In this document: positions 43,659-52,736 of the stretch, in pieces | Numbering within the stretch: the stretch's first letter is position 1 | Layout: each line of letters opens with the position of its first letter | Source: Niabella agricola | GTDB taxonomy: Bacteria > Bacteroidota > Bacteroidia > Chitinophagales > Chitinophagaceae | DNA length: 64,000 nucleotides | NCBI RefSeq assembly: GCF_021538615.1 | Contig: NZ_JAJHIZ010000003.1 | Span: 1,054,001 to 1,118,000 of the forward strand | Direction: 5' to 3' | The notes under the pieces: model-generated | What the model was told of the DNA's origin: nothing | The model's input: only the letters and a program-made list of their open reading frames with translations | Database searches by the model: none | Program-made: the position numbers and the translations under genes

Positions 43659-44972
43659 ATGACGAATCCTGCACAGCAGTTGAAAAGAACGCTTAATGCA
43701 ACCATGTTATGGGGCCTGGGCGTAGGGTATGTTATTTCGGGAATGTATTTTGGCTGGAACCTGGGTCTTGAAAAAGGAGGCACCCTCGGCATGGGCATTG
43801 CCACCCTGTTTATTGCACTTATGTATGTAGCATTTACGTTCAGCTATACAGAACTGGCCTGTGCCATTCCCAAGGCAGGAGGAGCTTTCGACTACGCCGG
43901 CCGTACGCTGGGAAAAGACCTGGCTTTTTTTGCAGGTATGGCCCAAAATATTGAATTCATCTTCGCGCCGCCGGCCATTGCTTTTGCTATTGGTGCTTAT
44001 TTTAATTTATTCTTTCCCCAGCTTCCGGTGTTGGGCATCGCCATTGCCGTGTATATTATTTTTACCGCGTTGAATATATCCGGTGTAAAAGCAGCCGCAA
44101 CATTCGAACTGGTGATCACGATTATGGCTGTGGGCGAGCTATTGCTGTTTGCCGGTATTACGCTGCCGCATTTTGATGCGGTGCATCTCAAAAAAAATGC
44201 GCTCCCTGCGGGATGGGCCGGTATCTTTCCCAGCATCCCGTTTGCCATCTGGTTTTTCCTGGGTATAGAAGGTATCGCTAATGTAGCAGAAGAAACCAAG
44301 AACCCGCAGCGCACCATCCTAAAGGGATTTGGATCAGCTATTTTCACACTGGTGGTTCTTTGCGCACTTACTTTTATCAGCTCAGTTGGAGTTGCTGGCT
44401 GGGAGGCCGTGGTATATACAAAGGAAGGCGCTACATCCGACTCTCCCCTTCCGCTGGCCCTGTCACATATTGTTACCAATAACGCCTTCCTGTACCACAT
44501 GCTCATCACTGTCGGGTTATTTGGATTGGTGGCATCCTTTCACGGTATTATCCTCGCCGCAGGACGGTCTTCATTCGAATTCGGAAGGGCCCGCTTTGCA
44601 CCGCAATGGCTGGGAAAGGTAAACCACCGGTTTCAGACGCCCTCCAACGCGCTCATTGCAAATATGGTCGTAGGCATTATTGCACTGCTTACCGGGAAGA
44701 CCGGGGAAATCATCATCCTCTCGGTATTCGGTGCGCTGACCCTTTATATCATTTCCATGATTGCCGTTATCCGACTGAGGCGAAAAGAGCCCGCACTGGA
44801 GCGTCCCTTTAAAGTACCCTTTTACCCGTTGTTTCCTTTTATTGCATTGATACTCGCTGGCATCTCCTTTATTGCGGTGATCGTTTATAATTTCAAACTC
44901 GGGCTGGTTTACCTGGGGCTGCTGCTGATCAGTTATATTTTATTCAGCCTGTTTTTCAAGAAATCTTTATGA
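43659..44972 (+). CDS. amino acid/amine permease, probable ethanolamine permease
   Basis: APC-superfamily transporter of 437 residues with about twelve membrane helices. The opening WGLGVGYVISGMYFGWNLGL and the AQNIEFIFAPPAIAFAIGAY segment resemble the Eat-type ethanolamine permeases. The stop overlaps the next gene by four bases (ATGA), so the GS-like ligase is translationally coupled to it. Transport of the amine substrate for that ligase is the natural role. The 217 bp upstream show no regulator gene and no clear -7 box. Confidence 0.85.
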   Translation: MTNPAQQLKRTLNATMLWGLGVGYVISGMYFGWNLGLEKGGTLGMGIATLFIALMYVAFTFSYTELACAIPKAGGAFDYAGRTLGKDLAFFAGMAQNIEFIFAPPAIAFAIGAYFNLFFPQLPVLGIAIAVYIIFTALNISGVKAAATFELVITIMAVGELLLFAGITLPHFDAVHLKKNALPAGWAGIFPSIPFAIWFFLGIEGIANVAEETKNPQRTILKGFGSAIFTLVVLCALTFISSVGVAGWEAVVYTKEGATSDSPLPLALSHIVTNNAFLYHMLITVGLFGLVASFHGIILAAGRSSFEFGRARFAPQWLGKVNHRFQTPSNALIANMVVGIIALLTGKTGEIIILSVFGALTLYIISMIAVIRLRRKEPALERPFKVPFYPLFPFIALILAGISFIAVIVYNFKLGLVYLGLLLISYILFSLFFKKSL

Positions 44973-46324
44973 CAACAAAAGAAATTTTACAGTACGTTAA
45001 AACCCACAAATCAGGAAAAGTAAAAATCGCCTATGTGGATATTGACGGCATTCTCCGCGGAAAATATATTTCTGCAAAAAAATTCCTGGGCATCGCAGAA
45101 AAAGAAACTTCTTTTTGTGATGTGATTTTTGGCTGGGATTCCGGTGACGTGTCCTATACCAATTGCAGCTATACGGGCTGGCATACGGGCTACCCCGATG
45201 CGCCTGCGCGGATCGACCTCAGCACCTTCCGCAAGATCCCCTGGGAAAACGGGCTTCCTTTCTTTCTTGGAGCGATCATTGACAGCAAAGGGGCACCAGC
45301 CTGTGTTTGTCCGCGACAACTATTGAAAAAAGTGCTTGGCGATGCCCAGCAGCAGGGATTTACACCTTACGCAGCACAGGAATTTGAGTGGTACAATTTT
45401 GCCGAAACACCACAAACTATTGCGGAGAAGGGGTTTCAACAGCTTACCCCCCTTACTCCAGGCATGTTTGGCTATTCCATTTTAAGAAGTTCGCTCAACA
45501 ACCGCTTTTTTACGGCGCTGTTTGACCAGTTGCGCGATTTTGACATCCCCATCGAAGGCATTCATACCGAAACCGGGCCGGGCACGTATGAAGCCGCTAT
45601 TGAATATTCCGATATCCTTACAGCTGCAGACCGGGCCGCATTGTTTAAAACCGCGGTAAAAGAAATCGCGTACCAGCATGGTATCATGGCCACGTTTATG
45701 GCAAAAATCCATGAAAGTCTTCCAGGCTGCGGCGGACATGTGCATCAAAGCCTGCGGGATAAAACCGGTAAAAAAAATGTGTTCTACAACGGCAAAGACA
45801 AACAGCAGATTAGCGCTACATTCCGGCATTATATAGCCGGTCAGCTTTACTGCCTGCCACAGATCCTGCCGATGTTTGCCCCCACCGTCAACAGTTACAA
45901 ACGATTGGTAGAAGGTGCCTGGGCTCCCACCACCATCACCTGGGGAATCGACAACCGCACGGTGGCCTTACGGGTATTGCAGCAAAGTGAAGCAGCCTGC
46001 CGGCTGGAAACAAGGGTGATCGGCGCCGATGCCAACCCCTACCTTGCTATGGCTGCTGCTATAGCATCCGGTTTGTATGGCATCCGGCACAAACTCGATC
46101 TCCAGGAAGCCGTAACCGGCAACGGGTATACCGACGAATCTCACGGTGTACTGCCGCGTACCCTGGAACAAGCTACAGCGGCCATGAAAGCATCGACAGT
46201 GGCCCGGGAACTGTTTGGCGAAAAATTCACGGAACACTTTGTAACCACCCGTGAATGGGAATGGAAACAACATCTAAAAACCGTAACCGACTGGGAAATG
46301 AGACGCTATTTTGAAATCATATAA
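44969..46324 (+). CDS. glutamine-synthetase-like ligase, probable gamma-glutamylethanolamide synthetase
   Basis: A 451-residue GS-fold enzyme of the PuuA/GlnA4-like type, which joins glutamate to an amine using ATP. Active-site landmarks are HTETGPGTYEAAIEYSD, LPGCGGHVHQSL, NSYKRLVEGAW and NRTVALRV. It has no adenylylation-site region typical of GlnA. Its coupling to an ethanolamine-type permease, and the downstream alcohol dehydrogenase instead of an amine oxidase, suggest ethanolamine rather than putrescine as substrate. Substrate choice is inference. Confidence 0.85.
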   Translation: MTTKEILQYVKTHKSGKVKIAYVDIDGILRGKYISAKKFLGIAEKETSFCDVIFGWDSGDVSYTNCSYTGWHTGYPDAPARIDLSTFRKIPWENGLPFFLGAIIDSKGAPACVCPRQLLKKVLGDAQQQGFTPYAAQEFEWYNFAETPQTIAEKGFQQLTPLTPGMFGYSILRSSLNNRFFTALFDQLRDFDIPIEGIHTETGPGTYEAAIEYSDILTAADRAALFKTAVKEIAYQHGIMATFMAKIHESLPGCGGHVHQSLRDKTGKKNVFYNGKDKQQISATFRHYIAGQLYCLPQILPMFAPTVNSYKRLVEGAWAPTTITWGIDNRTVALRVLQQSEAACRLETRVIGADANPYLAMAAAIASGLYGIRHKLDLQEAVTGNGYTDESHGVLPRTLEQATAAMKASTVARELFGEKFTEHFVTTREWEWKQHLKTVTDWEMRRYFEII

Positions 46325-46514
46325 AAGCTTCGGTCCTTTTGCAGCCGGTCAATAGGCCTCCATTGATTTCATCAAGCCAGGTCCCTGAATGGATATACGA
46401 GCCTCACCGCGCAATGCAGAAAGCAGACAGGTCATTTCGGGCAGCGGTGAATCAATGCAAACCATCTGTTTGCTGAAATATACCCGGGAGAAAAAAAACA
46501 ACTTTATTTTATAA

Positions 46515-46522
46515 TATTTTTG
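46515..46522 (+). promoter_or_regulatory. -7 promoter element (TATTTTTG) of the alcohol dehydrogenase operon
   Basis: TATTTTTG ends four bases before the ATG at 46527, so the transcript is probably leaderless. It indicates that the last three genes of the amine cluster can be transcribed apart from the first two. The 202-bp gap before it shows nothing else. Confidence 0.55.
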
Positions 46523-46526
46523 CTTT

Positions 46527-47675
46527 ATGGCATTTGACAAAATCTATCAATACAATTTCCCAACCACCATCCGTTTTGGAGCTGGATCCAGCAACGAGCT
46601 CGGCGACTATTTAAAAAAGCAGGCACTGGATCGCCCGTTAATTGTAACGGATCCGGTGATTGCGCAACTGGATTTTTTTAAGAAAATTTTGACATCCCTG
46701 CGGGCAGGCGGAGCTTCGGTGGAAGTCTTTCACGACATCCATAAAAATCCCGTAAAATCGGATGTATACCGGGGTACCGATTTGTACGACGCTACCGCAC
46801 GGGATGCCGTAATTGGCATTGGAGGCGGCGCTGCGCTGGATGTGGCCCGGGCCATCGTACTGCGGGTGCACCACCGCGAAGACCTGTTTAAGTACGACGA
46901 TCTTATAGGAGGCGATATATACGTTACCAATGATGTGCCGCATTTTATTACCATCCCTACCACAGCCGGCACCGGCAGTGAAGTGGGCCGGAGCGCCATT
47001 ATTGCCGATGACGAAACCCATCAAAAGAAAATACTGTTCTCGCCCAAACTGCTGGCAAGAGTAGTATTCGCCGACCCCCTGCTTACAATGGATATCCCGC
47101 CTGCCATTACCGCTGCAACCGGTATGGACGCGCTTACCCATAACCTGGAAGCTTACCTGGTAAATATGGAACACCCTATGTGCGATGGCATTGCCCTGCA
47201 AGGCATTTCGCTGATCGGTGAATCCATTGCAACAGCTGTACGCAGGCCGGACCTCGAATCCCGTAGTAAAATGCTGATTGCTTCGCTGATGGGTGCCGTG
47301 GCCTTTCAGAAAGGCCTGGGCGTGGTGCATTCGCTCGCGCATCCGCTGTCGTCCCTGCTGGATACCCACCATGGCCTGGCCAATGCGGTTAACCTGCCCT
47401 ATGGCATGCGCTTCAATATAGAGGGGCAAGAAGCGAAATTTAAAAAAATTGCCGCAGCTTTAAACCTGGAAGGATCAGACGGAAAAGATGTGGTGGATTA
47501 CCTGTTTGAACTGAATACCACCATCGGTGTTCCGCATCATTTATCGGCGATCGGCGTTAAAGAAGAGTATGTAGAAACCCTGGCCGACCTGGCCATTGCA
47601 GACTTTGCACATCCCAATAACCCCAAACCGGTATCAAGGGAACAGTTCAAACAACTTTACCTGGAAGCATTGTAA
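46527..47675 (+). CDS. iron-containing alcohol dehydrogenase
   Basis: A 382-residue group III alcohol dehydrogenase. The NAD(P)-binding GIGGGAALDVARA, the TTAGTGSEVGR motif and the metal-site histidines in GMDALTHNLEAY, HSLAHPLS and THHGLANAV are present. Within this cluster it would oxidise the hydroxyl of gamma-glutamylethanolamide to an aldehyde. In the Puu putrescine pathway this step is done by an FAD amine oxidase, which is absent here. It is followed 3 bp later by the gamma-glutamyl hydrolase gene. Confidence 0.92.
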   Translation: MAFDKIYQYNFPTTIRFGAGSSNELGDYLKKQALDRPLIVTDPVIAQLDFFKKILTSLRAGGASVEVFHDIHKNPVKSDVYRGTDLYDATARDAVIGIGGGAALDVARAIVLRVHHREDLFKYDDLIGGDIYVTNDVPHFITIPTTAGTGSEVGRSAIIADDETHQKKILFSPKLLARVVFADPLLTMDIPPAITAATGMDALTHNLEAYLVNMEHPMCDGIALQGISLIGESIATAVRRPDLESRSKMLIASLMGAVAFQKGLGVVHSLAHPLSSLLDTHHGLANAVNLPYGMRFNIEGQEAKFKKIAAALNLEGSDGKDVVDYLFELNTTIGVPHHLSAIGVKEEYVETLADLAIADFAHPNNPKPVSREQFKQLYLEAL

Positions 47676-47678
47676 CGT

Positions 47679-48374
47679 ATGAAGATCGGATTAACATATA
47701 CGGGGTCAGAGCTCAAACATGCTAATTATGTCAACTGGCTCAAAGGAACAGACCCCATAGAAGTCATCACCCTTTCGGCGGAACTCAACAACCTCAACGC
47801 CGCGGCCAGTTGCGATGGTATTGTACTTTCCGGAGGAATCGACCTTGCACCTGAATACTATTCCGGGAAGACCGGCTATCCCAATGCGCCGGAACAATTC
47901 CAGGAAGAACGGGATGCTTTTGAAACCGCTGTTTTCCGCCAGGCACAGGAACAAAACACACCTGTACTAGGTATTTGCCGAGGCATGCAGCTCATCAATT
48001 GCATCTATGGCGGCACCCTTGTTCAGGACCTTGAAACAAAGAATGAAGTACACCGGGTGGCCAACAGCCAGGACAAGGTACACGGCATTCATATAAAACC
48101 GGACAGTATCCTGCACGAAGCATTAGGCAGCGAGCACTGTGCCGTAAACAGCGCACACCACCAGGCCATCGGCAACCTTGGCTGGAACTTACAGATTACC
48201 GCCACAGCGCCGGATGGAGTTGCCGAAGCACTGGAACGGACCGAAACAACCGGCTATCCGTTCCTGCTTTGTGTACAGTGGCACCCGGAACGGATGTATC
48301 ATTTCGGACTGCAACAAACTCCGCCCTCGGACGGAATACGTAAAAAATTTTTGGAAGCCATACAACATAATTAA
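47679..48374 (+). CDS. gamma-glutamyl hydrolase (PuuD-like class I amidotransferase)
   Basis: A 231-residue hydrolase with the catalytic Cys100 in GICRGMQLIN, preceded by IVLSGGIDLAPEYY, and the His-x-Glu part of the triad in WHPERMYHF (about 206-208). PuuD-type enzymes release glutamate from gamma-glutamyl amides. Here it would split gamma-glutamylglycine, the expected product of the dehydrogenases. The gene is spaced 3 bp from both neighbours, so the three genes form a tight operon. Confidence 0.9.
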   Translation: MKIGLTYTGSELKHANYVNWLKGTDPIEVITLSAELNNLNAAASCDGIVLSGGIDLAPEYYSGKTGYPNAPEQFQEERDAFETAVFRQAQEQNTPVLGICRGMQLINCIYGGTLVQDLETKNEVHRVANSQDKVHGIHIKPDSILHEALGSEHCAVNSAHHQAIGNLGWNLQITATAPDGVAEALERTETTGYPFLLCVQWHPERMYHFGLQQTPPSDGIRKKFLEAIQHN

Positions 48375-48377
48375 TAC

Positions 48378-49745
48378 ATGGAAGTTATTAACCCCGCCAC
48401 GGAAGAGCGGATCGCCACACTTACAGAAGACAATACGCAATCCCTCCTGGAAAAATGGCAGCGGCTGAAAGCTGCCCAACCCAACTGGAAAGCCCGCCCG
48501 CTGGAAGAACGCGTTGCCATCGTAAAAAAATTCGCTGAATTACTGGAAGCCAATTGTGCCGTCCTGTCGCAGGTGCTCACCAGCGAAGTAGGAAAACCGC
48601 TAACCCAATCGGCCAACGAGATCCGGGGTGCCATTGGCCGCATTAACTGGCTCACCGGGAATGCGGCAAAGTATCTTAGTGACGAGGTAATGAATGTAGC
48701 ACCGGATATGGAAGAGCGCATTGTATACGAGCCCCTGGGTGTGATTGCAAATATCTCCGCCTGGAACTATCCCTACCTGGTAGGCGTAAATGTATTTGTT
48801 CCTGCCCTGCTGGCAGGCAATGCAGTTCTGTACAAACCTTCAGAATACGCATCGCTTACCGGGCTGGAAATAGAACGCCTGTGGAAGCAAGCCGGATTGG
48901 ATGCCGGCCTGTTTTTAACCGCTATCGGCACCGGTAGTGTGGGAGCGGCGCTTTTAGATATGCCCTTCGACGGCTATTATTTTACCGGTAGCTATAAGAC
49001 CGGCAGTTTCATTTACAATAAAGTGGCGGCCAAGATGGTACCCTGCCAGTGCGAACTGGGCGGCAAAGACCCGCTCTATGTAGCAGACGATATAACGGAT
49101 ATTGCAGCCGTTGCAGCGGCCACTGCAGACGGGGCTTTTTATAACAACGGGCAAAGCTGTTGCTCGGTAGAACGGATCTATGTGCATGCAAATAAATACG
49201 ACGCTTATGTGGAAGCCTTTGTAAAGGAACTGCGTTCCTGGAAGACCGGAGCGCCTACAGAGGACGGCGTGTATTTTGGTCCGCTTACCCGCAAAGAGCA
49301 GATTGCAGTGCTGGAAGCCCAGGTTGATGATGCTTTACAAAAAGGCGCCACACTACTTACCGGTGGGAAAAAAACCGAAGGGAAGGGCTATTATTTTCAG
49401 CCAACGGTTCTTACTAACGTAACCGCCGATATGCGCGTCATGAAAGAGGAATCCTTTGGGCCGATTATCGGGATCATGGAGGTAAAAGATGATGCAGCGG
49501 CCATCGCGCAAATGAACGATACGGAATATGGTCTTACCGCATCTGTGTATAGCAGTGACCAGGCAAGAGCCGCAACCATCCTGCAACAGGTAAATGCCGG
49601 AACAGGATATTGGAATTGCTGCGACCGTGTAAGTGCGGCGCTACCCTGGAGCGGCCGCAACCATTCGGGTTTTGGTGCCACGCTGTCCCATGCGGGATTA
49701 AGAGCTTTTACGAAACCCAAGGCTTACCACCTCAGGAAGGCTTAA
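48378..49745 (+). CDS. aldehyde dehydrogenase
   Basis: NAD(P)-dependent dehydrogenase of 455 residues. Catalytic residues are Glu226 in ELGGKDP and Cys261 in NNGQSCCS. The cofactor region AWNYPYLVGVNVFVPAL and the FTGSYKTG motif are typical. In the cluster it would oxidise gamma-glutamylaminoacetaldehyde to gamma-glutamylglycine. It is the last gene of the operon; the convergent DUF445 gene ends 10 bp away. Confidence 0.93.
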   Translation: MEVINPATEERIATLTEDNTQSLLEKWQRLKAAQPNWKARPLEERVAIVKKFAELLEANCAVLSQVLTSEVGKPLTQSANEIRGAIGRINWLTGNAAKYLSDEVMNVAPDMEERIVYEPLGVIANISAWNYPYLVGVNVFVPALLAGNAVLYKPSEYASLTGLEIERLWKQAGLDAGLFLTAIGTGSVGAALLDMPFDGYYFTGSYKTGSFIYNKVAAKMVPCQCELGGKDPLYVADDITDIAAVAAATADGAFYNNGQSCCSVERIYVHANKYDAYVEAFVKELRSWKTGAPTEDGVYFGPLTRKEQIAVLEAQVDDALQKGATLLTGGKKTEGKGYYFQPTVLTNVTADMRVMKEESFGPIIGIMEVKDDAAAIAQMNDTEYGLTASVYSSDQARAATILQQVNAGTGYWNCCDRVSAALPWSGRNHSGFGATLSHAGLRAFTKPKAYHLRKA

Positions 49746-49755
49746 CGCGCATTTC

Positions 49756-51015
49756 TTACAATAATCTGCTGATGGTGTAAATGAGCAGGCCAACAATGCC
49801 TCCCACCAGGGTGCCATTGATGCGGATAAACTGCAGGTCTTTCCCTACTTCCAGTTCCAGCTTATTGCTCAACTCCTTCCCTTCCCAGTTACCAACGGTA
49901 TTGCTGATGAGCGCGCCCGCCTGCTTCGTATTACGGAGGATATAGTGATAGGCGTTATAACGGATCCAGCGATCGATCTTGGTGCGCATTTCGGCATCCT
50001 GCTGCAGGTTGGCAGCCAGTTCCTCTACTGATTTTTTAAAATACCGGCGCAGCGCCGAATCTTCCGACGAAAGATCCTGAAGCGCGTGTGCCTGCAACCG
50101 CTTCCAGATATCTCCGGCATATTGCTCCAATTTTTGTGGAGTAAGCAGGTCATTTTTCAACGATTCCAGGTCGCGCTGCCACTCGGGGCTGGTTTTGAGC
50201 GTTTCGGCAAACACCAGTAATTGCTTATTAAAATCCTTCCGGATCTTGTGCTGCGGATCTTTTTCGATCTCCTGCAAATAGTTGGCAATACCGGCCGTGA
50301 GTTTGGTAGCGATATAATTATTTACAAATCCGGGAATCAGGAAATGGCTCCCTTCCTTTACCCGCTGCTTTACCAGTGCTTCATTTTCGATTACATAATT
50401 GCGCACCTTTCCAAGTACAAAATTCAGAACGCGCTCATGATCACCTCGTTCTACAATCAGCCCCAGACCATTCGCCACAACCTCATTCAACCGCACGCCA
50501 TCCAGGAGCTCCCCGGCCTTACGGGCTATAAAACCAGTGATCAGCTGGGCATCCGATGTTTCTATCATCCGCTTCAGCAACCTCGAAGCTTCGGTAACCA
50601 GTAATTGTACATGCTGCGCTTTGACCAGCCAGGCAGCGGCCACGGAGCTCAACTCCAGCCGTTCGATATAAGGACGCAGTGTTTTAGCATTCAGAAAATT
50701 GCTCACTACAAAATTTCCAAGGTTATCACCGATACGTTTCTTGCTGTTCTCAATCAGGTTGGTATGTGGTATGGGCAGCCCCATGGGGTGATGAAACAGG
50801 GCGGTTACCGCAAACCAGTCGGCCAATGCGCCCACCATCGCCGCCTCAGCAAACGCTTTTACATACCCGATCCATATATCGGTACGACTTTTTAACAGAT
50901 ATACACAACCCAGGAATACCAACGCCATCAGTAAAAACAGGCCGGTAGCCAGCGCCTTATGTTTTTTTAGTTGCGCAGCTTTTATTGCATCTGCCGATTT
51001 TATTTCATTATTCAT
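49756..51015 (-). CDS. DUF445-family membrane protein
   Basis: A 419-residue protein with two N-terminal membrane helices around the hallmark VGALADWFAVTALFHHPMGLPIPH segment (near residue 60; landmark only), a long alpha-helical soluble middle and a C-terminal glycine-rich helix (GTLVGGIVGLLIY). The family is of unknown function, related to YjiN. Monocistronic, with an 11-bp inverted repeat just upstream. Confidence 0.88.
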   Translation of the reverse strand: MNNEIKSADAIKAAQLKKHKALATGLFLLMALVFLGCVYLLKSRTDIWIGYVKAFAEAAMVGALADWFAVTALFHHPMGLPIPHTNLIENSKKRIGDNLGNFVVSNFLNAKTLRPYIERLELSSVAAAWLVKAQHVQLLVTEASRLLKRMIETSDAQLITGFIARKAGELLDGVRLNEVVANGLGLIVERGDHERVLNFVLGKVRNYVIENEALVKQRVKEGSHFLIPGFVNNYIATKLTAGIANYLQEIEKDPQHKIRKDFNKQLLVFAETLKTSPEWQRDLESLKNDLLTPQKLEQYAGDIWKRLQAHALQDLSSEDSALRRYFKKSVEELAANLQQDAEMRTKIDRWIRYNAYHYILRNTKQAGALISNTVGNWEGKELSNKLELEVGKDLQFIRINGTLVGGIVGLLIYTISRLL

Positions 51016-51027
51016 GGTTGAAGAGTT

Positions 51028-51092
51028 GAGAATCGGGATTTGAGAAGTGAAATGAGAAATTCTGGAATTTAGATTCTGAATTCCCGATTCTC
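51028..51092. repeat. 11-bp inverted repeat upstream of DUF445
   Basis: GAGAATCGGGA (51028-51038) and TCCCGATTCTC (51082-51092) are exact inverse copies with a 43-bp loop. Further CCCGATTC copies follow to about 51108. It lies in the divergent gap between DUF445 and the MATE gene and resembles other short repeats in the window. Confidence 0.5.
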
Positions 51093-51156
51093 AATACCCG
51101 ATTCCCGAAAGTATAAAAAATTATGCCGTTTAATGTGATCCCTCATTTATGAATGC

Positions 51157-51164
51157 TAATTTTG
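51157..51164 (+). promoter_or_regulatory. -7 promoter element (TAATTTTG) of the MATE gene
   Basis: TAATTTTG ends seven bases before the ATG at 51172, another near-leaderless arrangement. No TTG at -33. Confidence 0.5.
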
Positions 51165-51171
51165 CCCGTCT

Positions 51172-52518
51172 ATGAATTACAAGAAAGAGGCCAGAAATAC
51201 GTTACTGCTCGCGTTTCCCATTATTCTTGGCGAAATTGCGCAAATCTCCTTACACCTGGTAGACACCGCAATGATCGGCGCGCTGGGATACAAGGAACTG
51301 GCTGCTGCAGCCCTGGTATTGAACGTAATCAATATTCCCTTTGTATTGGGCATCGGTGTTACCATTTCGGTAGCACAGATGGTTTCTCTGGCGCATGGGA
51401 AATACGACCGCCAGCTGATCTCTCATTACCTCTACAACGGGTTTATTCTCTGCACCCTTGCCGCCATTATTATTGCCGCGGCGATTGTAGCCGGCACTGA
51501 GGTCTTATACCACCTGGACCAGGATCCCGAGGTAGTAACTTATGCAGCTCCCCTGATGCGGGTTATGGGCATTTCGATCATTCCCATGATCCTGTTTATG
51601 ACCCTAAAACAATTTGCTGACGGCCTGCAGTATACCAAAACAGCCATGGTGCTGTCACTCGCCGCCATACCATTGAATGCGCTCCTTAACTGGGTTTTTA
51701 TTTACGGGCATTGGGGTGTACCTGAATTTGGATTAATCGGCGCAGGTTATGCCACCCTCATCACCCGTACCGCTATTTTTGTAGCGCTGGCTCTGGTGAT
51801 CCTTAATCATCGCGTATTCAGGCCCTATATTGCCGTAGCCAGGAACCAATGGAAACTGAACGGCACTACTTTCCGGCAGCTATTAAAAATCGGTATTCCC
51901 AGCAGTCTGCAGATCGGGATGGAAGCCGGGGCCTTCGCGGTGTCAGGTATATTGATGGGTACCATTCACGCCACTACACAAGCGGCGCACCAGATTGCAT
52001 TGAGCTGTGCTTCATTTACATTTATGGTATCTATGGGGCTATCGCAAGCCGGCTCTATCCGCGTAAGCACCGCCTTTGGTGCCAGGGACCTGAAACGCAT
52101 TTCCGTAATCGGCAAAAGCACCATTGTGCTCGCGCTGATTTACGGTTCGTTTTGCTGCTTATTATTCATTTTGTTACGTAACCAGCTACCGCACCTCTTT
52201 AACAATAATACGGAAGTGCTTTCGCTGGCGGCCACCTTCCTGCTGCTGGCGGCCGTTTTCCAGATCTCCGATTCCATCCAGGCCATCAGCGCTGGTTTGC
52301 TAAGGGGTATCAAAGACGTAAATGTACCCACTATTTTTATTGCCATTGCCTACTGGGTATTAGGCATTCCGATCGGATGCCTGCTGGCTTTTCATTTTAA
52401 GATGGGCGGGGTAGGTATCTGGCTGGGATTGATCGTAGGGCTTACGGTTTCGGCGTTGTTTTTAACGCTTCGTTTTTTGAAGAAAGCGAAAGAGCGAAAT
52501 ATGAACCACGAAGGCTGA
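51172..52518 (+). CDS. MATE-family efflux transporter
   Basis: Inner-membrane exporter of 448 residues with twelve predicted helices in two homologous halves. Landmarks are LVDTAMIGALGYKELAAAA near residue 25, QFADGLQYTKTAM and GIKDVNVPTIF. MATE pumps expel cationic drugs and metabolites using sodium or proton gradients. The last codons (from about 52504, encoding NHEG) lie inside a dispersed intergenic repeat, so the natural C terminus has been altered or extended by repeat sequence. Confidence 0.93.
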   Translation: MNYKKEARNTLLLAFPIILGEIAQISLHLVDTAMIGALGYKELAAAALVLNVINIPFVLGIGVTISVAQMVSLAHGKYDRQLISHYLYNGFILCTLAAIIIAAAIVAGTEVLYHLDQDPEVVTYAAPLMRVMGISIIPMILFMTLKQFADGLQYTKTAMVLSLAAIPLNALLNWVFIYGHWGVPEFGLIGAGYATLITRTAIFVALALVILNHRVFRPYIAVARNQWKLNGTTFRQLLKIGIPSSLQIGMEAGAFAVSGILMGTIHATTQAAHQIALSCASFTFMVSMGLSQAGSIRVSTAFGARDLKRISVIGKSTIVLALIYGSFCCLLFILLRNQLPHLFNNNTEVLSLAATFLLLAAVFQISDSIQAISAGLLRGIKDVNVPTIFIAIAYWVLGIPIGCLLAFHFKMGGVGIWLGLIVGLTVSALFLTLRFLKKAKERNMNHEG

Positions 52519-52699
52519 AAGACACCAGGAAACACAAAAAAGAACTAGACTGAGTCCATTTTCGTGCCTTGGTGGCAAACGCCTAAGCCGCTGCATCTTC
52601 GCTCCTCTGCGCCGTTGCGTGAAATAAAAACCACGACAGAAAGACACCAGCAAACACAAAGAAGAACCTAGACTGAGTCCATCTTCGTGCCTTGGTGCC
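52504..52699. repeat. tandem dispersed intergenic repeat (two units)
   Basis: Two ~71-bp units (52504-52575 and 52629-52699) share AACCACGA, GAAAGACACCAG, AACACAAA and GACTGAGTCCAT followed by TTCGTGCCTTGGTG. Between them GCGCCGTTGCGTGAAATAAA is the inverse of wording in the 34733-34889 repeat. Open frames through it are artefacts of the repeat. It fills the 218-bp gap between the MATE gene and the phosphoesterase gene. Confidence 0.75.
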
Positions 52700-52736
52700 C
52701 TTGTGGCGGACATCAAAACCGCAGGTTCGCTAAAGA

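Noticed and set aside
43659..49745. Reading the amine cluster as a putrescine (Puu) pathway
   Set aside because: The FAD oxidase PuuB is absent and an alcohol dehydrogenase takes its place; the permease also looks ethanolamine-type. Not excluded experimentally.
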